From the NCBI GenBank assembly GCA_036925085.1, contig JAUPFP010000050.1, positions 1,340,001-1,404,000 of the forward strand: DNA of 64,000 nt. The letters run 5' to 3'. The notes below the pieces were generated by a model. It searched no databases. It saw only the letters and a list, made by a program, of their open reading frames with translations, and was not told where the DNA came from. A program made the position numbers and the translations under genes. Of the stretch, positions 50,971-62,815 are shown piece after piece (position 1 is the stretch's first letter; every line of letters starts with the position of its first letter). The DNA is from Brachycybe producta. Its lineage: Eukaryota; Arthropoda; Diplopoda; Playtdesmida; Andrognathidae.

Positions 50971-51224
50971 AGACCATTACTCTCCGGGACTGGCAACTGT
51001 GAAAATCCTGTGTTTACGTTAGAGTGATGAGCACTGATGACCATAGAATTAATATGGTGGTGACAGCAGCGCCACTTTAGTGGGAAAATGTTGTACTATA
51101 TGTGCCCTTATAAGGTTGTACAATAGTCACCACAAGGCACAGTTGTAGTTTCACCAGGTTATACGAGAAATCCATCGCCATTCAACACATTACAAGAGTT
51201 GCCAGTCCCGGAGAGTAATGGTCT
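50971..51224. mobile_element. MITE with perfect 28-base inverted termini
   Basis: The arm at 50971-50998 (AGACCATTACTCTCCGGGAC then TGGCAACT) is an exact reverse complement of 51197-51224. Total length 254 bases. No target duplication is obvious. The perfect arms suggest a recent insertion. Confidence 0.8.
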
Positions 51225-51465
51225 TATGTCACGTGCCCCGTCCTTTTCAATTTCTAATTGGTTAATATTTGGGCTGATGCTCATAAAAGGGCGGGGCAAA
51301 TGATGAATTTGTGTTGAGCACGTCTGCCTGTTTCCAGGCCTCCTAGCCTTAGTAGCTCAGCCCACATATCTTTATAGCGCACCAAGTCCTTAGCCTCCTT
51401 TTTTCCTAAAGGCCTGCTCATTTCGTCTGGGAGAGAGAAAAAAAATCCCATAATGCACTACAGAA

Positions 51466-51596
51466 GTGGCGCTTTTCCCGCCACTGTTTCCAGCCAATTA
51501 TAACCCGAACTTTTGTTGGATCAATATTTTAATGAATCAATTCAATAAAAGATGGGGCTATAATTGGCTGGAAACAGTGGGGGTAAAAAGCGCCAC
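51466..51596. repeat. Foldback with ~37-base arms
   Basis: GTGGCGCTTTTCCCGCCACT..CCAATTATA (51466-51502) is mirrored by TATAATTGGCTGGAAACAGT..CGCCAC (51559-51596), with few mismatches and a loop of about 56 bases. Confidence 0.8.
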
Positions 51597-52109
51597 GAGC
51601 AGACGATTTTGAAGCTTGGGGTGGGTTGCTTTAGTCAGCTGTGTTTTTTGCACATTTTATCTCGTTGTTTTCATTATTATTTCAAGTGTTTATATTTTAT
51701 TATTATATGTTTAGACGGAAAAACTAGTTGACTTAAGTTATGTTTTAAAATGTATTACACTAATAAAAATAATACTTTTCTAATTTCATTTAGTTTTCTT
51801 TTTTTTTTTGTGTGTTTTGATAATGATGAAGTGACTTTTTCAAGGATAATAACTGATTTCAAGGAATAATAAAAATATATGCACTTAGAATAATGAGAAC
51901 AAGACACAAATGTGAAAAACCCAGCTGACTATAAAGCAACAAAAAAATAGGAGTTTTCAAAATTTGAAAAAAAAATTCATAGCTTTCAAACTTATTATTA
52001 GTCTGATTAAAAAAGTAATTAGTGCAAATGAGTATGAGATCTACTAATCTGAAAGTGCGAAAAAGTGGGCCAAAATGAAATATTTCGACTATTAATGAAT
52101 GGAAAAAAG

Positions 52110-52523
52110 TAGGGATGTACCATTCGAATCCCGCGAATCTTGAAAAAGATTCGAGATTCGAAAATTCGAATCTTCGCGCTTTTTTCGTCTTTCGAATCCT
52201 AACCTAAAAGAAACTTTGGTAAAATTAATTTGAACTCCATTGACGGTCCAATACAGTAGAAGCTTTACTAACCAATAAAAAAAAACCAGCAATTGTTGTA
52301 ATTTCGGTGGTGGTGGTAACCCGGATCACCAATATCATCATCACCTTGTGGCGATCCTGAGTGAAGCCACACTGTTGTTTTTATTATTAATAATTTAATA
52401 TTTAATATTGTTTCATTTATTTGTATCTTCTTAATGAATAATATACGATTCTTATATGAAGGATTCGAGAACCTTCACAGGATTCGGATTCGAGAAAATT
52501 TAGGATTCGTCCCTGCACCTCTA
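52110..52523. mobile_element. hAT-type non-autonomous element with exact 8-bp duplication
   Basis: Starts TAGGGATGTACCATTCGAAT and ends ..GTCCCTGCACCTCTA, imperfect inverted ends of the TAGRGRTGYA type. Both flanks carry GAAAAAAG (52102-52109 and 52524-52531), an exact 8-base duplication. Subterminal GATTCGA/TTCGAATC motifs occur repeatedly near both ends. 414 bases, no transposase. Confidence 0.85.
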
Positions 52524-54185
52524 GAAAAAAGCAACCAAACCTAAAATACCCCTACACTTATTTCAATGTTAACTATTTATTACTTTACCAATAGTTAATT
52601 ATAAATAGACTATTTAGATATTCTTTTGATTATAGGAGTTACAAACAAGCCTTCATGCAAAAAGGGTTTCAGATGACAATGTACAAGCTACTGCTTAGAG
52701 GCTAAACGGTTACTAATCGAGTCACAAGAAATAAATTCCTAAACGTTTTACAAATCGAACATGAAAAACAGAAACCTATTATTATTAATTTATTTTTTCT
52801 GGCTTCCAGAGTGAAAAAGTGTCCATTTTGGGTCGATTTTCATTTTTTTTTAAAGTATTACCATTACGTTTACGTGTATTGTGTGTATGTGTGGGTTGTT
52901 TTATTATTATTTTTGCTAACTTTTCAATCTCCATTATTATTATTATAAGCAAGTTGTTTATCATGAATTATTTATTCCATTATTAGTCGTTTGATCTGAA
53001 AACCTGCTTTTGACCTTGTCAGGTTTTTTTTTTTTTCTTTCGGTTTCATTCTCTTCTCAAATGATATTATTATACATTAGAAAGGCTCAAAACGATCAAT
53101 TCTCGGATTATATTAATAAATTAATAATGAATAAAAGAAACAAGTCTGTCAGTCTATTGTTTGCATAATAATAATATTAATAATAATGTCATTGTCTCCT
53201 TTAATAATACGATTCATTTAGTCCATTATTTCTTTACATTTCACTTTCTACTAGACCATTTTCCATTATTATTTTAAACTATTACTGGTTATTATTGGTA
53301 TTATCACAAAATGTGTTCTTTTTTAACAAAGTGATGGAACTTAATCTCTTGTCTCATATTTTCTACAATAGATAATTTTGTTTCTAGGCTATTTTCAATA
53401 CAATATGGTAGGGGAGGTAAGGAAGAGGCTATATATATATATATAATTTTATAAAGACTGAAAAAATAACTAAAATATACACGATGAATAATTAGGGTGA
53501 ACCGCTACAGTGAGTGTGATCTCCGTTCGTTTTGACGCCGCCTTGTTCCCCCAATCCATTTCCAAGCAAAACACTAAGTACAGAAGGTTCACCTGAGGAC
53601 ACCTATCAGTGCCGCCTCCGCCTCCTTTTTTCAGGCACCCTCCTCCCCTCTTTGCAAATGCCCCTTCTTGAACTTCTTCCTAATAAATGCTCCCAATTTT
53701 AATTGGACCCATAGCATTCAATAATGGCATACAGAAAGTTTTGCAGGCCCCCTGGGGGCTGACCGGGACCGGGGAAGGTTTTTGTGGGTGTATATTTGGG
53801 GGTAGAATTAAGGGGCGGGTGGAACTTTGTGGGTATCCAATTGGAAATAAGATGGATTCTAAGAGTTAGTGGATGAACTCTGAAAATCAATTCCCAGGTG
53901 AAAAAGATCACAAAAGAGAAAATGTTCTCCTCTTTCTTGCATTTGATAAATTCCTCTTAAATAATTGAACTTGTTTAGAAGAAAGAGAATGAGGGGGTTG
54001 GTGGGTGGGGCAACAATTAGACAAGAGAATCGAATATAATCTAATTAGGCCTATGTGTTTGTAAAGAATGCTATACATTTTTAATGTTAGGTGGAAATGG
54101 GGGGATTTGTATTCCTGTCCTCCCTTTTTTGGCCCCAATTGTTTAGGAGTCATTGACAAATGTCAGTTTGCCGCCAAGTGTTTAC

Positions 54186-54220
<35 letters not shown>

Positions 54221-54596
54221 GTGTGATCTAAAAGAAAAGTTGATCTTCTTTGTTTCTATATTCATTAGAATCACAATTGATTAGGGCCTTTAGGGGGTTA
54301 GTGAGGGAGGGGGGGGGGGGGGTGGACCAAAAAATGGCTTCTTTATTTACAAAAGAAGAGAGAATAAAATGCCTCAAAAGAGATTTTCATTTTGAAACAG
54401 ATCGAAATTGACAGTTTTCTTTTAAATCCACGTTGTCCCCAGTTCGTTTTCTCCCATTCACACTCCCTTTTTAACTTTGTTTCCATCTCGATTTAATGAT
54501 GTTTATAAAGTTACATTTGGGCGGACGTTTATGTATGCATTTATGCCGCATTTAATTTACAGAAATTTCTTTCAAAATCTCACGTTAATTCATTCA

Positions 54597-54890
54597 GGTG
54601 GTTTTAAAGTGTAAACGCCTCTTCGAAATCTTAATTAATTCCGCCTGTCAGGTGCAAAATGAAGAGAAGTTTGAATCTGTTTTTAAAAACTAGAAGGGTA
54701 CCGGTAGCTCAATCACTTATGGGTATTTTCATGTTTGTTATCTTTTAGGTCCAATTTTAAGTCGACGATTTTTTTTTAATTTTTTGTCTATAAAAAGTTT
54801 ATTTTGAAAAATATTAAAGATGAAAATAGCCTCTTAATACCCTCTTCTAGTTTTCTAAAAACACTTTCTAGTTTCTTTGTCTTTTTGGGA
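54597..54890. repeat. Palindromic repeat family, copy 7
   Basis: Begins GGTGGTTTTAAAGTGTAAAC-GCCTCTTC, then GGTGCAAAATGAAGAGAA and AAAAACTAGAAGGGTACC; the inverse half has AAAAGTTTATTTTGAAAAAT and CCCTCTTCTAGTTTTC. The right terminus is diverged. Confidence 0.8.
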
Positions 54891-57009
54891 AAAATGATTT
54901 GATTGAGAGAAGAAAAAAAAACAGAGGGGGGGGGGAGGAAATGATTGAATTGGAGTGTTACTTTTGACACTTTCATGGTGTGAATAGAGATGATGAGGAT
55001 AGTGGTCATAGTGCATAGTGGTCAGTCGTTCGGTTGTGTTTTCATATGGACACTCAAGGGTCAGAAGGGGTCATTTTCGATCCACTCTTCGTTTCCTTTT
55101 CAAGTGTCACTTGGATCGATGCTTTTTTCTTTGTTGTCTGTCATTTCACTTTTATCTTTTCACTTTTTTTTTAAAAAAAAGAAGCTTTTACTTATCTTCT
55201 ATAATAATAATACACCACAATGGTCTATTACTCTATTCTATACAATTGTATACATGTTCTAATACATTTCAGTGTCAATCTCTGGGGGGGGGGGGATGGC
55301 CCTAGAGGCTACAACCCTTATTTCACTTTTTTTCCATTTCTTATTTTTGAGGTTGAGGAGATCATGTGTGTGTGTTTATTACCGGCAAAGTTTAAAATCG
55401 GCCATTCTGAAAATTCACTAGTCATTTTTCAAAACAAAATTATTTTGAAAAATAACTAAGCAAATTGACTGAAGTTTTAGGCAGTGTGCACAATACCTAT
55501 TAAAAATCTAAATTAAAACAAGCCATTTTTGTACGATTTGAGAAAGTAGTCAATCCTGCAGTTTCTGTCAAATTGGTAATTTTGCACATTGATTAACAAT
55601 TTGCAAAATGGCTAATTTTTTAATTTGACGGTAAAATATGCAAAGATTTTTTTTTTCTATTTGAAAACTTAAATTGAGTTGACTCGAGAATTATTTCTGC
55701 GAGAAAAAGCTTTTTTTTCTCGTTTCTTTCCAATGTTCTATATAAAAATTCAATATCTTTTGACAGAATTTGCATATTCATGAGAATAAAATTCTTATCT
55801 GAAAACTACACATTCTATTTTAATATTGATATTTCAAAGTTAAAAAAAATGGAGCAGAGAGATTTTTTGTTGAGTGTTTTACATAAAAAAAAGCTTGAGC
55901 TTGAGAGAGTAGTGGTCAAGTGGTTTTTCATTTTTTTCTGAGAAGTTCTTAGCTTCTTTTTTTGAACACACTTGTCTTTGAATGTTTTATAGAGAAAAAA
56001 AAACAAAAATCTGAATTCAAGTAGGAATTGTTTAATGGTTAGGAATACACAGACCACCTTTTGACCATTTTTCGACTGCAAATTGAGGTCGAATGTGGTT
56101 GCAATGTATTTCTTTTATGGAAAGACTCAAAAGTGGTTGGGTTTGGGCGACAACCCAACGTCATTTTGAAGTCAAAAAGTAGCTTGTGTGCTCAAGTACC
56201 TTAGGCTTCAACTCGAACTCTCTTAGCAAGGTTCCAACAATATTAAAATCATTTTGTAAGGATGCGCAAAGAAAAAGTTCTTACATCTTGGAACTCTATG
56301 TAGAGCGTTCAAGTGTCGATGTTTATTTTCGTGAATTTGGACCCAGAAACACGTGAGAAAGTGGTATTGCATAATTTAAATAGTTTTTTTTCTTCATCTT
56401 GGTTTGATAATGTCTCTTGAGTGCAACTTTTCAGTTTCTAAAGTCAACACGAACATACAGTAAATATGCCCCGCCATTCTAGTAAACATACCCTCCTTCC
56501 CAATACATCATCATCTTTTTTTTTTTTGGTTACATAAGAAGAACATACTGTAAGTGTATTGTAAATGAAGTTATTGGTTCGGAACTTTTCTTCTTCTATA
56601 TTGAGGGTTGGAATCTATTGATTTATTTGTGTGTGGATTAAATTCTAAGTGAAGAAGAGCTAAGTTTTTGCTGTAAGAGGTGTCCGTCCGTCTATCTTAT
56701 TTTTTGTGTCCGTCCATCTTATATCTACTATAGAATCAATATGATGACAATATCTAGTCTATAAAGAATTGATCTTTTAAAGAAGAAGAAGAAGATGAAA
56801 AGACCTGATGGGGGAGTTCTTAGAATGAGATTTTGAGAATCTCTTTTTTACATTATGACAAGTAATAATTTGTGATGCTTGGCTTGTTAACCCATTTTCA
56901 ACTAATTTTATTTGACTATCTTGTATTTGAAAAATAAATAACTACATTTTATTTAAATTGTGTTTAGAAATTTGAACTTAAAAAAAAGTTGTCTAAGAGT
57001 ATCACATTA

Positions 57010-57590
57010 CTAGAATAGAAAATAGTAAACACACACACACATTTGTGCTGTTTTCAAATGAAATTTGACTGCTTCCTATTGTTAAATCACTTAGGGTTGG
57101 AATACACACACACGCGACTTTTGAAAGCCTTTTTGGATAAAAAAAAAGTCTTTCGAAAGTCGTCTGTGTGCCACAAGGGTCTTATAATTTGAGTACACGT
57201 TCAAACATAACGAGTGACATACAATGGTGACAAAGTGACACATAAACACACACACATACAGTACATACATCATGTGGCAAACTGAAATGCACAAAGATAG
57301 CAATCAGACACGTATTCTATATGTAATATAATGATGACAGACACACACATAGGGTCTACAACAAATGACAGACACACGTATACTAGTGACAAACAAAAAA
57401 CACACACACACTGATAAATACAAAGGTGACAACACAGCTAGACAATTGACAGATATAAGTAATGCCATATACACACAAGCACCCAGTGAAGCACGCACTG
57501 AAAGATGCAACAAACAAACAAACACGTCACACACACAGGTTGTAACTGTGACAGAAACAAACACACAGAGAGAGAGAGAGTCACACAGAC
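57010..57590. repeat. CA-rich and TGACA-rich cryptic simple sequence
   Basis: Many (CA)n runs mixed with TGACA/GTGACA words over about 580 bases. Open frames across it on both strands are products of this composition. Confidence 0.7.
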
Positions 57591-60500
57591 GCCACCCACT
57601 CAATCAAGTATATCGATTTATTTTCACCCTCTTAAATCCATCATGTGTGTGTATATATTTATATATGTGTTCGCTTTTTACTGAACAGCTCTTTTTATAT
57701 ATATATTATATATACATGTATATACCCTTGTTACCATGACAACCAAACAAATCTCTATACTTAGGATCCTCACTTTTGAAAAATACAATGAATGTGTTGA
57801 GAAATACAAAAAAAGATTTATTGATTTTGAGCAACATCCTTAACATCCTTAATACATGTCTGTGTTTAACTGACACCTGGTGTCGGTTTGGTTTAATAAA
57901 AAAAAAACACCAAACTCCCATATCCATAGTATTAATTTTCACCCATATGCATATTTAATTAAAGAAACTTATCATCATTATTAAAATGTCAAACAAAAGC
58001 GATTATACAAAATGCAAATTGTTTCAGTTTTACACTTGACACTTTCTCTCTTTCTATCTCTTTATATCTCTCTCTCTCTCTCTTTCAATGGGTGTCAACA
58101 ATGAATTTTTTTCATTCTTACTAACAGATTCTTAAGATGTTAAAGAAAAGACACAAATTTATATTATTTGTTTTTAATGTAGTTAATTAAAAAGACAAAT
58201 GACTTCTTCATCATTTTCAAAATGCTTCAATTACATTTTGCTATTTTTTTTCGTCTTCTTCTTGTCAAATCACTTATTTTTTTTTGGGGAGGGCCCCCCT
58301 CCCAATGTAATGTTTGTTTAATTATATTTTTCTATGTAATAAAATGACACACATGTTTTACAAGTAAAACTTATCGATTAATTTGAAAATTTGTACGCTG
58401 TTTTGTAAACATTTAATTTAGTGAGATTATCGCGACATGATTCATCATCATGATGACGACGATGGTCAAACAAGAAACACCATTGACCACCACCACCACC
58501 ACCTCCTCCTCTCTATAATATGTAATATAGGCGGTCCTTGTATATAATGAGCTGCTACATTGTCCGAAGCGCATGTAAAATGTATGCAGATGTCATGTAA
58601 ACTGACCACTATCATCTCCGACCACCAGTTTTCCCCTCCTCTTTTAATATCCCACCCATTCGATTTGAACTGGACATGTGTTAATTACACTCTACTCGCC
58701 ACACACTAACTTAGAAAAGAGCCGCAAATTTTTCCACCAAACCCTTAACCGCCTGCCACTTAAACTTAATTACTATTTGTGTCCACCACAACAGCCGCCG
58801 CCACAGATGACCACGCTATTTCTGGACACTGTCCACTATTACATGCATACATTATGATGTAAATGTTCGCGCTTTTCTGAGACGAAGGTCCGAGAGAGCG
58901 AGAAAGAGAGATTTTATATAAACCAAGTACTGACTGACCACTGTCCACTATTTCTTTTTTACATTGAGGTTTTTCATTGCGTTTTTTTAATATTTTTCAT
59001 GCGTTGATTTAAATGGATTTTCATGTTAAGAACTTCACTAAAATCCCTTAAATAACTAGAAGTGTAACCGAATCACGTTTTTTTAAACAATATATTGTCG
59101 TGTATTTTGAAAGAAGTAATTGATGGCACTTTGATTTCAAGTGTTCGGATGTCATCAAACGCCTTTTTTTTAATTTCTTGGTACAATCTTAAAACAGAAA
59201 AATCTTGACTTTGATTTTTTCATAAAAATTTAACTTTTTTTCAGTTTACATTTTCATAAAGAAACACAATTTTCAGACTACTTGTAAATAGTTATTGAAA
59301 AATATGTAAATAATTGAGAAATATTCAAATAAAACTAAGTTATTCTACATTTTAGAAAGTGGTTTGAAAACTTAGAAGAGTTTAAATTGATTTCTTAACT
59401 TTTTAAAGATAAATAAAATTTTTATTAGAATTTTCACATTTTTGATTTTCATTTCTAACGTCAGGTTTGGCCAAATTGGCTGCTAAAGTTCAATATCTTA
59501 AAATTCTATCTTTAAAATTTCATACATATTTCATTTACAAAGATATCTACGTGGAAATACATTTAAATAGATTCTAGTTTTTAAAACACTTTCAATCTGG
59601 TATGAAATACAAAAATAATCAGAGTTCTAATCAATTGTTCTTTTTCATTTTAGTATTTTACAATGGCTTCTTAGAAAATATTTAAAAATACACTTTAAAG
59701 TTTTGATTTCTTTTGAACATTATTAGTAATTTTTACAAAATGTATACAAAAATTATGATTTTTCCTGTATCAACTAAAACTCCCTAAGAAAATTTGTTAT
59801 TATATTTTGTTATTAAATTGTCATTTAAACTTATTGATTTTTATGAATTAGAAAATCAATTGGTTTAAATTTCGATTTAAATCTGCAATCACATTTTAAA
59901 TCAGTGATTCAAATTCTCCTAGTTTTAAATGAGTTCACCCTCGGTCAGTGTGTGTCTTGTTAAATCAGATTCAATGAATTTTCTTTTTTTCCAAAGAAGA
60001 AGAAGAAGGGGAAGAACACTTGACCAATTCTCGTCGTCCATTGTGACTTCGTGTCTATTGAGAAAAATTGTGGTCAAAGCGTTTCAAAGAGACTTTTGGA
60101 ATGTTGTTGTTGGTGTTGAGGGAAAAAGATGTCTTGGAATTGTTGTTGCCTATCAGCATTTTTGGTGATGATGATGTTTTATATATATATATATATGTAC
60201 AATGTACATTATGTAGGGGGGGCTACTACTAATAGGATTAAGTCGTTGACCACAACACACACACACATAGTGTCTTTTATTACGAGTATATTCCTTTTTC
60301 GTTTTCACAATTCTCAAGACGGTCATTATGTTTCAAGATAACCTGAACCCTTTATTAATGTTTATTATGCTATATGGTTCTAATTAGAGATTGGATATAT
60401 TTGAGAACAAAAGCAGCTCTTTTAATTTTACTTCTCCCGCATTATATCAAAATTTACGTCTATAAAAATCTCGTTGAATTAAATTGATGAGAGCTATTTA

Positions 60501-62547
60501 AAAACTGAATATTGAATAGAGTTGGATGCCATTTTGTTAATCAAAATCAAAATCACAATTTCATTTTTTTTCTGGTAGAGTAAGGAAGTGACTGACTGAA
60601 CAAACGCCAAATTTTGGGCGTTATTCAATTTGGCGCTTGTTTAGTCATTTTTGCTAAATGTACTTAGCACCCTTTTGGTTGGCAATCACTGCATACTTAT
60701 TTTTTCATTTCATGTTTTAGGTTTATACTTGAATAAAATCACAATTGAACCTTTTTTTTTTTCCTTTCTGTTTCCACACGATTTTTTTCCATGTTGTGAA
60801 CAAATCGTAGGTCTTTGTATTTTCGACTATTACATAAATAATGTCCATATAAACTCATGAATGAAAAGAGACGTGAAATAGAGCATAAAATCTCCTCCTT
60901 CCATCTTCTTCTTATATAATAATAATAATAATACTTGTACTGTCTTCATAGCCTCTACTCGAATAATTGCAGTCTGTTGAAGCAATATCATCATGGATTA
61001 AAAAAAGCAAAAGGAGGAGGGGAGAATCTTATTATTATGTCTGGACACATAGTGACATTTTCTGCGACATTTGCCCTCCTCCCCTTCTCCCCTCGTATTC
61101 TTTTCCTTCTTTTTTTAAGGCTTTTTGTATTTTCTACTAATAATAATACTAAAGCCTCTCTGTCTCTCGTCTTGCACTTTTATTTCTTCTTTAACGTTTT
61201 CTTTGGCACTTGTCTACCCGAAATAGGTTGTTGTTGGATGTGTCCCACTTATTTAAATGTCTTATAAACTGTATATGTAAGGCCCCTTACATTTACATAT
61301 ACATTTATAAAATATATGCAAACTATTAAAGCTAAAAATCTTTCTCCTTTCTTCTTTTCTTTAAAGTTTTTCTTCCTCATTTTCTCTACTTGCTTCATTT
61401 ATTATATAAATGTTGTATAAGTTGTAGCGCCACTTTCTCTAAAAACAACAACAAACAACTTTTAAGAATCATTTGCAATTGTTGCTTTTTTTGTTGTTGT
61501 TGTTTGTTAAACTATATACATTATGACAATAGTTAACTTTTTATCATGTGCATATAAACAACACTTTTAAGTCCTTTTTTCCCCTCCTTTAATATAAAGG
61601 GGATTGTGGGAGTTTTTAAGTTCATTTAGTTTGTGCGCCCATTTCTTTAATTAAGTGTTCTTTTTCCCTTTCTCTTCTTCTTCTTCTTCTCCTTGTTTGT
61701 TGTTGCATAATTTTAACTGTTTTCTTTCTCATTCTTCCCTATTTTTGCTGACTTGAATCTCTTATTTCATAGAGAATTCAAGTGAGGAGGAGGAGGAGGG
61801 GTTTAAGGTTTAGAAGGTGGAAGAATAGGTGATTTTTTTTTCGTCTTTCTAGTCTACATCTTGTTAGTCTTATTTAATTCGTTGAGCTTGTATTTTTCGT
61901 TGCTCTGGATTTTCAAATGGGGTTTAAGTCTCACGAGGGTCATATTCTTCTTATTATTCTTCTTCTTCTACAGTTAGTTCTAAACCCCACCCTTTCCATC
62001 TCTCTCTTAAAACCCTCCTTTTAAATATTTTATCTTAAGGGAGTTTGAGTGGAATGGAGCAGTTTGCAATTGTCTTAGAAAATGAAAACTTGTGCGGCCA
62101 AAAGAGATTATCGTAAAATATGAACTCGGCTCCCCCTTTTCTCTCTCTCTCTTCTCTTGTCTTACATAAAGAAAAGACATTCTAACTTTTAAAGTTGCAC
62201 TTTTTTTTTTACTTGCTATTACAGTATTATATAAATAATAATACATTTTATGGGAGTATTTAGTTAGAAAGAGAGAGAGACATTTATCACATGGTGGGGG
62301 TAACAATGTGACATGTGTTGTAATCTTGTGATTCATTTTCACTAAAAAAAATTGAATTAATTCAAATAAGTGGGCCACTCATTTTTATCATAATATTATA
62401 ACAAAAGGAGGAGGGTTTGGGTTGTTGAATAAGAGACTTGAGATTCTAAATTCATACAAAATTGATTCTATTTGGTTTCGTTATTATACTGATTTATATC
62501 AGAAAAATTCAGTTTTACGTCAGATGTTTTATGAACAGCAGCTCATT

Positions 62548-62815
62548 TTAGAACTTTCGAGAACAAACTAGAACTGGAGCTGAAGCACTAGTAGAGCTCT
62601 AATATTTTCGCATTGATATCTTTCAAAATAAACTTTTTTTAATAAATCCAAAAATTAAAAATTATAATCTTCTTAAAGTTGAGTCATTTTCAAACTGCAT
62701 GTCATAAAAAGTTAATTTTTAAAACATGAATTTAAGTGATTATGCAATCCTTCTAGTTTTTTAAAACACTTTCAAGTTTCTCTAAATTTTACTTCTTGAA
62801 AGTCAAAATAAAAAT
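62548..62815. repeat. Palindromic repeat family, copy 8 (divergent)
   Basis: Shares GATATCTTTCAAAATAAACT, CTTAAAGTTGAGTCATTTTC (also in copy 3), TCCTTCTAGTTTTTTAAAAC and TTCAAGTTTCTC; the left arm is worn. Confidence 0.65.

Noticed and set aside
57304-57603. 99-residue minus-strand frame rich in Val/Cys/Ser
   Set aside because: Encoded by CA/TGACA-rich simple sequence.
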